Part shown: positions 12,453 through 22,900 of the stretch, piece by piece
Numbering within the stretch: the first letter of the stretch is position 1
How the letters are laid out: each line of letters starts with the position of its first letter
NCBI GenBank assembly: GCA_029379385.1
Contig: CM055612.1
Coordinates: 7,564,001-7,628,000, forward strand
DNA: 64,000 nucleotides
Origin: Quillaja saponaria
Taxonomy: Eukaryota; Streptophyta; Magnoliopsida; Fabales; Quillajaceae
Direction of reading: 5' to 3'
Made by a program: the position numbers and the translations under genes
Notes under the pieces: generated by a model
What the model was told of the DNA's origin: nothing
What the model saw: the letters and a program-made list of their open reading frames with translations, nothing else
Database searches by the model: none

Positions 12453-13322
12453 GTTGGTGCTTTTGAAGTGGCAACAAAATCAAAGCTTGATGAGATGAAG
12501 CTGATGGAAATTTCTTTGGGATGAGCTAGTCCTTGTATGGATAAGTAGTTAGTTAGTGTATAGTTAAAAACAGGACTTGAGTGGGAAAATCATATGGTCT
12601 AAGTTTTCCGATGCTTAATGAATGCGTTGATACTGAAAAATGTCAGAGGTTTAGATAATGGTGGGGATCTTTGTTGTAGCTTTTGGCTTTAGTGGCTGTT
12701 TTTAACAAAAGCTGCTTGTTATGGCCAAGCTTTTTTTTTTTTTTTTAAAGAAGCAGCTAGTGGATCAGGCTCTTGTTTTTGTCAGCCAGTTCCATTCTCT
12801 GTTACTAGCTAGCGTGTATCCTCACTGTTTTGAATTTTATTTTTTGGAGTACTTCTGCCCAATACTTATTTGATTTTGGGTGGCTAGGTCTTGTATTTGT
12901 ACCTTTTTTCTTTGACACATTTATTTGTATGTCGGAGGCGAAGTGGGTGTCTTTGAATGTAAAACTTTTCAAGTTAATAACATGTTTAACTTACTAGTGA
13001 GATTACATGGGAAAACAACTGCCCTTCTGTTTTTAGTACTCCTTTTACCGAGTTGAACACGAATATAATGCAAGGCAGTTTATTAACTCATCTTCAATTG
13101 CAGAAACTCATTATCTCCTGCATAATCCCAAGTTTCTCATTTACCGGTAGTGTTATAGTAAGCTCTGATATGACAATCATTAACAACTTTAAAGCACTAA
13201 ATAGGAGAAGGAATGAATGAACGGACACTAAACAAAACAAACTGTAAAGAGTATCAGTTCACCAGTTGGTTGCTGGAGTAGCATTCATTTTGATTGGCTG
13301 TCGCAAGGTATATACATAAACA
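12453..13322. other. convergent 3' intergenic region
   Basis: This region lies between the stop codons of SOV (+) and the small membrane protein gene (-). It should hold both 3' untranslated regions. A T-run is present at 12730-12746. No coding signal is seen. Confidence 0.5.
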
Positions 13323-15121
13323 TCAGGACTCAGCTCTTGTCTCGGCAAATGAAGACTCAGTTCCTGTCTCAGCAGCAGCAGTAGTCTGTGCTTCTAATAG
13401 CTTCATTTGGCGCTCTGCATGTTCCCTTTCACAGGCACTTATTCCCATTATAATATCAAGCATGGTACCTGTTGTGCCAAAGAAGACAAGGGGTGCGAGG
13501 GATTTCCGCTTTATCCCCACGGGAATTGCCAGCAAAGCCCCTGCTACTGAAAACACCCAAGTGCCCAATGCGCTGCAACCAACCCACTTTCAGTAACAAT
13601 ATAATTTCATTTAGAGCAATAGATAAATAAATAGGGATTGACATGTATGCACAATGTGAGTAGTGTGAGTGATTGGGGGAGAGAGATGAAACTTGATTTT
13701 CTTGTTCCATGTCAAAGATAACAAAAAAGCTTTCACAACCGAGGTCCTCCCCAACCCCCACCAATAAAAACATGGCTCTGCATGGAGCATAAGTAGCAGT
13801 ACTATGAGTCTATGACCAAGCACTTTTGCTATGTCCTTCATCAGTTCTTAAAACAAATAGATTAATACCTCCTAAAACAGATAGATGAATATCAGGGCAA
13901 TTTACATACTAAGGCACTACTTCACACCAAGTCATCACCATGCAACTTCCAGTCAGAGATATCAAGCAATCAAACATACAGCGCATAAGTAATATGAGTA
14001 TGGAAGATGTAAAAGGACTGAGTGTTGGTTGAATCAATAGCCACAATTTATCTTCTTATGGCACACTACTACTCAACAGGATACATAAACCAAGCTGATC
14101 ATGATTTATTACTGAAACTTATCAGAAATTTTAATTAGTTTGTTAACTGACTTCTCCACTCAAGTATTTAGCATCCTCATGATATGCACTTCCCAATTAT
14201 CTGATTAACAAACAAGATTAAAGATGTTTATGTTTTTATACCAAGTAAGATAAATGAAAAGATGAGAAAGTGTGCTAGCTAATCATCCTTTGAATAGAAA
14301 GGATACAAGAGTTGAAAGGGAATTGCAGAAGTTTCAATGTTCCATTAATTATGGTGGAGTTAGGAGATGATGAGCGATTGTCTACCATTGCACTTTAAGT
14401 TGGTTTGTATTTCGTTAAGGTTCTCCCCGATTTAGAAAATTATTGGAATGATGCTTAGATTATTTGGCACAAGATTTTCTTTCGTGAGTGCTTTTAAGCA
14501 CGTTTACCTGATAATACATTGAAGAATAAAAGATAAGAAGGGCAAGACTCTCCCAGGATAGTTCACCTGATAACCTCTTTCCTTTCATTTTCTGTTTCAA
14601 GAGGACTTCTTATCCTCTTTTATGTATCTCTTCTTTCTTTCGTTAATAATACTTCTTTTTCTATATAATCTCATGCATAGTATGAGGTTTATATAACGCA
14701 TCATATCAAAACAAAACATCATATAGTAGCTTATAGAAATTAATGAGATAAAAAATTCTGGGCGTCTAAGTAGGATAGTCACTTACCAGAACATGTTCTT
14801 GAATTGTTTGATAAATCTATGAGCAAATCTAAATGGTCATGAAAGACATATTACCAAAACCCTGTTGTCCTTGAACTATGACATGAATAAGTATGACTCA
14901 AATGCTATATATATATACAATCATTTTCCACAAAAATGAAGCCTTTGTGATGTACTATCTGCTAAAGTAGCTTATAGAAGTTTGAAATTAAACAACTAAA
15001 GACTATAATTGCCCAAATTTTAAGAACAAGATAGAACATATAATTTGATAAAAAAAGAAACGAATGAAACTGACTTTGAAACAGAGCAATCTTCGAGCTG
15101 CTTAACTTCTTGGCCTCCCAT
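13323..15121 (-). CDS. small conserved membrane protein, 98 aa, function unknown
   Basis: There are two exons on the minus strand: 15121-15075 (MGGQEVKQLEDCSVS) and 13572-13323. The donor GTCAGT and an acceptor ending GGTTGCAG join at phase 2 to give one continuous 98-aa frame. The central part has two hydrophobic segments: WVFSVAGALLAIPVGI (about 20-35) and LAPLVFFGTTGTMLDIIMG (about 40-58). The C-terminus is charged and then Ala/Thr/Glu-rich (EREHAERQMKLLEA onward). This suggests a two-pass hairpin membrane protein with a soluble tail. I do not recognise a named family, though the compact, glycine-containing core looks conserved. The large intron (13573-15074) is AT-rich and empty. The start is the first ATG of a frame that splices cleanly. 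Confidence 0.72.
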
Positions 15122-15303
15122 TCTTTTCTGGGCTGCTGCTTCTGCTTATAGTAGGAAATACCTTGAAATCAGGGGCGGAACTACTGTATGTTGATTGAAG
15201 GTGATTGGCACACGTTGACACTGGAACGACGATGCTACGGTGGAGAATTGGGGCTGGTGGAGGTTAGGGTATTTTAGTGGGCCGTCACTGTGTTGTGGAC
15301 CGG

Positions 15304-15351
<48 letters not shown>

Positions 15352-16736
15352 GAAGGATTTTACATGTATTATAATAATTTCATGAACTTTGATTATTTGA
15401 GCCAGTCATTTAAATTAGTTATTAAATTTAATAAATTAATTATTAAAAATTTATATTGTTTTTTTATTTTTTTATTTTTATATATATATTTTTAATGTAT
15501 ATAAAACTAAACTCTTTATATTATTCAATTTTAACATATAATAATATTTGAATCATTCATAATTTTTATTTTCTTATCATAATATAATTTAAATTAATAA
15601 TTTGACTAATATTATTTTTTTCATTTGTAAAAATTATACAAGTTATTGTTTTGATGATTATATTTTCATCAAAACTTTTTTTTATTTTATTATTGTATTA
15701 TATATTAAAAAATTTACTAAAATTGAATAAATGTAGAGATTTTAATTGCTAGATAAAAAGAAAAAAAAAAGAAACAAGAGATAGAAAATGAAAAACATAA
15801 ATAAATAAAAACTTATATTAAGGATAATTTAATCTTTACAAAGTTAACTTGTTAGATTTTATAAATAATTTGAATAATTGTGAATTATTTACTAATTATA
15901 ACTCAAATAAAGGGTTATTTGTCTAATTTAATAGTTCATGAGAGTTAATGTAAAATGAAAAGTAGTTCATAGGAGTAAAATGCACTTGACTCTAAAAATT
16001 ACAAATTAATGTTTGGTAATTTATTTAATTTTACAAAAATATTATTTCAATAGTATTTTCAAAAAGAATAAAAAAGGGTACATATTCTTAATTACGAAGT
16101 TAATAATTTTTTTAATAATTTGTATTCATGTTTATTTGCTTACATTAAATTAATTTAGTCGTCTCATTCGAAAACATGACATTTACAATGAGATTAGGTG
16201 TTACTTTGTTTTTATATAAGGGAGGGATAGTCTTTAAGAGACTAGAGATAGTCATGAACTCCCAAAAAAATTTCAAAAATATTAATATTATAATTTAAAA
16301 TTAATTATAAACATTTTATTTTTTTCTTGTCTATTATCGTTATCTCTCCAAAAGTAAAAATCAAATAATATAATTTTTTGTTTTGACTACAAAACTAATA
16401 TATTAAAACTTAAAATCTAATACTAAAGACTAATAAGTTAAACTTTTTATTATTTTTTGTAATTTATAAATTTTAATTATATCTTGTGCATTATTAAAAT
16501 TTTTTATTTATTATTGTAATGGAACACGTTTATATAAAATTTTAGTCCACTTTTCTAAGAATAAATGTCTAGCTCCACATTTGGTTGTATAAATGTCAAA
16601 AATGTGTTAGTAACATAATATTTAATAATTTTACTTAAACTTATATATATTTATTTTTCATAAAATAGAGAAAAATCAAAAGAGAAAGGGTAAAGGAAGG
16701 AAAAACAAACGACAGCAAGAAGTACAAAACGTCTCC
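15122..16736. other. AT-rich intergenic region with GA microsatellite
   Basis: This is the shared upstream region of the divergent small membrane protein gene (-) and the 140-aa protein gene (+). It contains an uninterrupted (GA)n run and is otherwise strongly AT-rich. No coding exon or recognisable element is seen. Confidence 0.5.
15307..15346 (+). repeat. (GA)n microsatellite
   Basis: About 20 uninterrupted AG dinucleotides lie about 190 bp upstream of the start codon of the minus-strand small membrane protein gene. In minus orientation this is a CT tract in its promoter region, a common plant promoter feature. It is probably length-variable. Confidence 0.95.
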
Positions 16737-16787
16737 ATGAATAGCGAAACAAAAAGTTGTGAGGATTGCGGAACTCGACCGGCTTGA
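16737..16787 (+). promoter_or_regulatory. upstream open reading frame in the leader of the 140-aa protein gene
   Basis: ATG at 16737 opens a 16-codon frame (MNSETKSCEDCGTRPA) that ends with TGA at 16785-16787, 17 nt before the main ATG at 16804. If the transcript starts upstream of 16737, ribosomes would meet this frame first. Transcript start is not known, so the role is inferred. Confidence 0.4.
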
Positions 16788-16803
16788 AAAGAGAACGATC
16801 GAA

Positions 16804-18233
16804 ATGAGAGGGATCGGAGGTCCACTTCTGTGCATTGGAGATCTCCTAAACTATGTCGGAGAAGAAGCAGACCCTTCATTACCAGACTATCAGCAGCAGC
16901 ACCTTGAAGCCACTCCCTCTTCGTCTTCAATTTCCAATCTCAATGTCACTCCTTTAACTTCCGACCTCACCAAACTCTTCCAGGTTCAATTCTTGAAATT
17001 ATTTGATTCACAAGCTCCAAATTCAGTAATCATTATTCAGATATTTACTTTTTCTTTTCTTTTTGACAATAAAAACTTACTGTTATTTTGGAAGTTGTCA
17101 TTTTATTTACCAATTCTATTTCTCATCAGGGGCTACCCATAATTCAAAGGGATTGTAATAGTTCTGTTGTTTATTTCTAAATACCCAGAAAACCTAGAAA
17201 TTTTCAATCTTTATTTATTTATCGACTGCTATTACTAAAGTCACCTGTAGTGTTCGTTTTTCTCTTAACTTGGGTACATTTATATATTAGTCTCTTGTGT
17301 TTTAGTTTTTCCCGATTCAACTCCATGGTGGAGATTCTAGTTGAGTACTGTAAATGTGGCCTATTGTTTATGTTGGTTCTGGGAATCTGGGGTAAGGTTA
17401 ATTTAATCTTATTGTTGAGCAGAAGTAGAAGGAGAAGGTTTGGCTTGTTACTTGTTAAATATGTTGTCCATTTGAGGTAACATATGCTTTAATTAATTCT
17501 GTAAATATTATTTCAGGAAAATTATGACCAGTTGAAGGAGGCACTTGCTGGCACAGATCAATCCTGGACGGCCCTAACACTAAAGGTATGTGCTAGAAAA
17601 GTATTCTCTATATTGGATATGGAAGCTATGTTACTCAAACCGTTTTTATTATAGACCAGGCCCCGTTAGTTATGTCCTGAATTGCATACACAGTGAAGTA
17701 TGACAAGTACAGCTAGTATGGGATAATTTCATATAGCCGACCCTAACTAGTTTGGGATTTAAAGCTTAGTTGAGTCGAGTTGAGTGGAATATCAATTTTT
17801 ATCGGATTTTTGTTATGCTATTTTAAGGATTGAGTTTCTTTGCTGTGATTTTCTTTTCTGTTTTTCTGTTTGGATTGGCACGGCTGGCTAGGGTTGTCTG
17901 CACATCATTTTAACTGCCCAATAGTTATAAGCCTTCTGTTGATTACTTGTTTTTAGAATAGACAAGACAGAAGTATTATCAATCCTCTTCACCATACATC
18001 ATTCATCTGTCCTCTTTCCATAGTACTTCGAAACTATTTTTTTTTTCTTCGTTTTTCAGTTGTGCACTGCTCTGGCAACTGCAAATCAGCTGGTTCAGTC
18101 TACCAACTCAAATGTTGAGCTGTTGTCAGAGAAGGTTGGAGAGCTTCAGAAAATTATCAAGAGGGGTGATTCTGCTATATCGGCAGCTAAGGCAGTCCAT
18201 GTTGCTCAATATGATGAAAGGTCCGGTAATTGA
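16804..18233 (+). CDS. conserved plant protein, 140 aa, probable coiled coil, function unknown
   Basis: Three exons join in phase 0: 16804-16983, 17517-17585 and 18060-18233. The product begins MRGIGGPLLCIGDLL, followed by a low-complexity Ser/Thr/Pro linker (about 35-50) and the segment LTKLFQENYDQLKEAL. A helical C-terminal half (LCTALATANQLVQSTNSNVE then LLSEKVGELQKIIKRGDSAI) has heptad-like spacing of Leu/Val/Ile typical of a coiled coil. No signal peptide or membrane segment is seen. I do not recognise a named family. Its size and helical character would fit a small subunit of a larger complex, but that is a guess. The frame could start earlier only at non-ATG codons, so 16804 is the chosen start. 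Confidence 0.75.
17734..17788 (+). repeat. SINE/RTE-type 3' tail motif in an intron
   Basis: TAGCCGACCCTAACTAGTTT followed by GGGATTTAAAGCTTAGTTGAG and TTGAG-type repeats is a motif seen at the 3' ends of plant non-LTR elements. It lies in intron 2 of the 140-aa protein gene. The same motif occurs in inverted orientation at 37178-37230. The 5' part of the element is not recognisable. Confidence 0.45.
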
Positions 18234-19278
18234 CAATTGAAACCTCAAATAATCCAGGTCTGATAGAAAACAAGATTAGTAAATGGGATGTACATGATAT
18301 CAATGATGTTTCTCGGTATGAGGAATTTAACCCCAACCGCCTATGAAAGTAGTCTAAGATGTTATTCCAGATATTGAAATATGTAACTTCTTCTTGAGCA
18401 GAAGTTGTGAAGGCTCTTTTCGCTTTTCAGAATTATTTTCCTTGATTTCCTTGTCGCATGCTGGCAAATCAAGTATACAAACCATTTATTTTTTATAGAA
18501 TATCAAAAGCTTTGTTGTAGCACAATTTGAGTACCACTCCGCTTATTTAGATGAAGCTCCTACAGTCGTTTTACACCTTAATTTGACGTAGACATTTTGA
18601 TTTAATGTGTGATCGGTAACAACAGATCACACGAACTAAAAGAAAGTTAGAAACCATTTTAATACAAAAATCTTGCAAGAGGCGCAAAAGCCTCATACTT
18701 TTAAAGTGATAGAGTTTGGTTTGGTCTGTTGGTGAAGAAACATCTTTAATTTTGTCTGTACGGCGAAGGAGGCCTGATATTCTTATTTTCTGCAGCATGG
18801 ATCTTGCAACTGTAGGCAACTCCCTCAGTTTCTGGCCAGCCTATTGCCAATTTACTTGGGGATATGATACCCTTCTATTAACATCCTTAGCAATTCCACT
18901 ATTTGCTTGGCTTGATTAAAAGATTGGACATATACATGTAGTTTGTGAAGACATTTAGCAGCTTTGGCTGGCTTTAAATTTCTTATGATCATAACATTTT
19001 TCTTTGTATTTTTTGATGATTGATTCATTTTAATAGAGAAGCAATTAGCAGCTACAATATTATTGTTCAATAAATCTCAGTTCAAATAACAATTAGTAGT
19101 AGGATAAGACTCAGCACAATTATTGTTGTCTTGATGATTTATACATCAAAATGTTTATGCCCTCCATCTTTTCTGCCTAGGCCAGAGGGCTATGACTAAA
19201 ATCTATTGTATGAGGAAAATGACTACCAAGTGCTTATTGAGATTAAACATCAACCAGCATTTGAAATCTAGCATTGGT
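18234..19278. other. 3' flank and intergenic DNA
   Basis: This region follows the stop codon of the 140-aa protein gene and should hold its 3' untranslated region. No exon-like signal or recognisable element was seen before the foldback element. Confidence 0.4.
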
Positions 19279-19378
19279 GGCCGTAATTGGCTTTTCTACC
19301 AGAATACACTGGTTTTCTAAAAACAAAAACTCAAATACATTGAAAAAAAAACTTAAAGAGTTAAATATCCCTGTTTTT

Positions 19379-19437
19379 GAATTTGTGTCTTCAAAACACA
19401 ATTTCATAATGAGTTTGTGTTTTGAAGACACAAATTC
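19379..19437. repeat. hairpin block in the left arm of the foldback element
   Basis: GAATTTGTGTCTTCAAAACA at 19379 onward pairs with TGTTTTGAAGACACAAATTC ending at 19437. The pairing is 23 of 24 positions with an 11-nt loop. The matching block in the right arm is at 19777-19835. Each arm can therefore fold on itself as well as with the other arm. Confidence 0.85.
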
Positions 19438-19586
19438 AAAGCGCCACGTCAACCTAAAATGCCAAATGAGGTTGCATTGCTGGCGGTTGAATAATATTCA
19501 TTGAAGAATGGTTCTAAAATTCGATTGAATTTATGATACGGATAATTAGCACCAAAACTCAACTCGAATATGTATTGTCAAAACTA

Positions 19587-19728
19587 ACTTGAATTTGTGT
19601 TTTAAGAACACAGACTTGAATTTGTGTTTACAAAACACAGACTTGAATTTGTGTTTTAAAAACACAAACTCAAGTTCGTGTCTTAGAAACACACATTTGA
19701 GTTCGTGGGTTCAACCCACGAACTCAAG
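19587..19728 (+). repeat. 27-bp-period array of palindromic units
   Basis: Units start at 19587, 19614, 19641, 19668 and 19695 with an exact 27-bp spacing. Typical units read ACTTGAATTTGTGTTTTAAG or ACTTGAATTTGTGTTTACAA followed by AACACAG. Each unit has an internal dyad of the GTGTTTT..AAAACAC type. The last unit contains GTTCGTGGGTTCAACCCACG followed by AAC, an almost perfect palindrome. The core resembles the hairpin blocks of the flanking arms, so the array probably grew from the arm hairpin. Confidence 0.85.
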
Positions 19729-19938
19729 TGCCAGCAATACGATCTCATCTGGCATTTTAGGTTGACATGGCGCTTTGAATTTGTGTCTTCAAAACACAAA
19801 CTCATTATGAAATTGTGTTTTGAAGACACGAATTCAAAAACAAGGGTATTTAACTCTTTAAAGTTTTTTTTTTTTCCGGTGTATTTAAGTTATTTGTTTA
19901 GAAAACTAGTGTATTCTGGTAGAAAGTCCGGCCGTAAC

Positions 19939-22900
19939 TGAGTCGGAGTCGAATCATTCTTCATGGCTCAACTCAAAATAGGAAACTTATTTAAAGTTAT
20001 TTTCACAGTTAAGTTTTTTCAAGTCATAATTAAAAAAAAAACTTATTTACTGTTTTGATCTTTCATAATTATATTAGTTTTCAGTTTGGTTCTCCAATAA
20101 TTTTTTCAGCTAATTTTATTTTTAAAGATTTAAAAATTCTTAATCAAGTTTTAGTATTTCATTTTCATATTATGAATTAACAAAATAATCATACTTGACA
20201 TAAAGATAATAATATACATAAATTATTTTCATAGTGTAATTTTATTTTTTTTGTCATTTTATCTTTAAATTATATAAGATAACTTTATTTATGCATAAAA
20301 TGAGAATGATAGAACGTAATTTAATTGAAAATTTTTGAATCATAAATGATTAAATGATGAAATTAATCGAAAACGTTCATGACAAACTAAATAAACTAAG
20401 ACAATTTTGAATGAGTAAAATAGTAGTTAAACTATTTTTAAATAAAAACTCTTATTATCTAAATTAATTATTAAATTTACTAAATTTTGAAAAAGAAAAA
20501 AAAAAAAAAAACCTCAATTATTTTTCGAAGTTAACCAAAGAATAGACCAAAAATCATTCCAATCACTATCACTAAACCTTCAAAAAGAAAAAGAAAACAC
20601 ATTACAATAGATAGAATACAACACCATCAACAACCACAACCCTAGTTCCCAAATTGCAATAATGAAATCATTGTCTTATACCCTCAAAGTATTTTAGTGA
20701 TGCTTTCAATGGTGTACAGAAGAAAAGAAAACACTTAAACTACATTTTGTAAAAAACAAATATTTTTTTGATTCCCTCTAATTAAACAGGACAATTTAGG
20801 GAATGACATCATTAGACTTAAATTTTAACTTTTCTTGTTTTTAATCAATTAGTCTTTTAATTAGTTTTCTAATTAGCTACTTGAACTATGATTAAGTGGG
20901 TGTGACGTGGTGACAAATAAGAGATAGTTTAAAAAACTTGAAATGAGGGCCAACCAATTATTCAAGATATTTAAAACAATTTACAAATTAGAAGTTTGAT
21001 ATGAATTGTTTTGGACTGTGTATATATATATATATATACATAATCTATTTATATCTATATACATAAAAATCAGAACACACCTTATGATGTTATCTGACTT
21101 TTTAATATATAGTTTTTAATTTAAATACCATACTAAAATAGATGATAGTGTCTTTCTAAATTTTGATCTTTTTTTAAATTAAAATTCCATAATTTATTAG
21201 AAATTACTCTCTTTCTCTTATAATTTAGGACAAATATTAACAAAAAAAAAAAAAAAACTCAAGTATTGTTAACTTCAATTAATCATTTAAGTAAAAGAAA
21301 AAAAATAATATTCTACAACTTATCTCCTTCTCTCCATTTTTATACAGCAATTATAATGGTTTTTATATTATTTCTTAAAAAAGCACTTAGACACGTTCTT
21401 AAGCAAATATGATGGTGCTAACATATATATAAAGAATAACTATAATCTTAAAATATTATAATTTAATGAATAATTTTAATTTTTCATAATAGTAATAGGT
21501 TTGAAGCAAGCGATTTGAGTTAGAGTTGTATCGGAAGGATGTCATTCCTCATCTTTGAGAATTGATTTAGCTTAAATAAATTGTAGTTTTCATGAGTTTA
21601 ATACTCAATATTGTTAACAAAACTCCATATTATTGTTAGTTATATCGAAACGATGTCATTCCTCATATTTTCTTTTGTTAAAGTGTAACAATATTTACAA
21701 TTAAAACTTTTAAAAGTCGCAACTTATAAAGTAAATATTATTGAAATGATGATCAGTTATTGTAATTAATACTACAAAATATTAACAAGTGCTCTAATGG
21801 AACTTGTTAGAAAAGGAAATGTTAAAAAACAGACAATAAGAAAGACAAGTGCAAACCCATATGAATATCTTGTGTTTCAAACTGTTCCATTAGCACTGCC
21901 CTTGTAATCACTCACCAATCCAAACATTAAACAAAGCACAACCCGTGATCAATATTAATTAACACCCTAAAGAAAACTCGTAATCCACAATAAAAATCTC
22001 AATTAACTGAATAATTAAAATAATTATTGGGCATAGTGTTCAGTCAGACTTCACACCTGTCTAAGTATTTATTTATATATAAATTATCAAAATAAAATCC
22101 AAATGATTTAAGAGTTCACTATTAATTATATTTATTAGAAATGGAAAAATATAAATTTGAGTTTTTAGTTGTTAAGACTTCATTATTTACAATCTATATT
22201 ACATTTACTAATGAAGTGGCTTAAATTAAAAGATAAATGTAAGTATTTTAGGCAATTTTCTTTTTCTTTTCATTTACCATTTTTCCATTTTTTTATAATA
22301 ATAACTTTTTCCACTTCTTTAGTTCTTTCCTAAAGAAGAAAAAAAATATATAATTTTTTTTTTTTGTTCTTTTAATAAGGAGCGAGTGGTGAAATCTCAC
22401 ATAAAACTCACATTTTTTTTTGGTTAAAATTTAGAAACATATATAAACAAAAAAATTGGTCAATACTCTTATTTAAATTAATGTAATTTAATTAAACAAG
22501 AAATTAATACTGCAAATCGATGTTAATATCAAGAAAGAAGGGAATCTCATGTTGTATACTGGCAAGGGAGGAAGAATCTCAATTTCTTAATGGGTATCTA
22601 TATACTAATGGATATATCTTTAACTTTGTTTTTTTTTTAAATGAGTTAACAAAAATTATTTTAAAAAATTAGTAGGATTTTATATATTTATTTTTCCTCA
22701 AAAATTTTATATTAGTGAAAGGGCCAATGATATAGTTCTTTGACATGGAAAGTGAGTATATAATCCAGCTGCTTTCATCACCATCAATTTGTTCTGATAG
22801 TGATGTGATAAATTTAAGGTTTAACCTATTATTCTTCTAAATGAAGAGACAAGAAAAGAAAACGTTTATTTAATTATGTTGAGTTTTTTACCAAATTTTG

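Larger units (their letters stand above)
19288..19929. mobile_element. Mutator-like foldback MITE with about 200-nt terminal inverted repeats
   Basis: The left arm (19288-19485) and right arm (19730-19929) are inverted copies with roughly 85-90 percent identity by eye. Both start near TTTCTACCAGAATACAC and continue through AAAGAGTTAAATA, a hairpin block, AAAGCGCC, GTCAACCTAAAATGCCA and TTGCTGGC. The element is flanked by GGCCGTAAT (19279-19287) and GGCCGTAAC (19930-19938), an 8-of-9 match that fits the 9-bp target duplication of Mutator-like elements. No transposase is encoded. The short open frames across it are by-products of the repeats and do not look like proteins. The centre holds a palindromic tandem array described separately. 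Confidence 0.75.

Noticed and set aside
19587..19728. CRISPR-like array
   Set aside because: The units are contiguous with no unique spacers, and the host is a plant.
19274..19941. Three open frames sharing a peptide like FEFVSSKHKLIMKLCFEDTN
   Set aside because: The similarity arises because both arms and both strands of the foldback element read the same palindromic DNA. There is no sign of a protein constraint.
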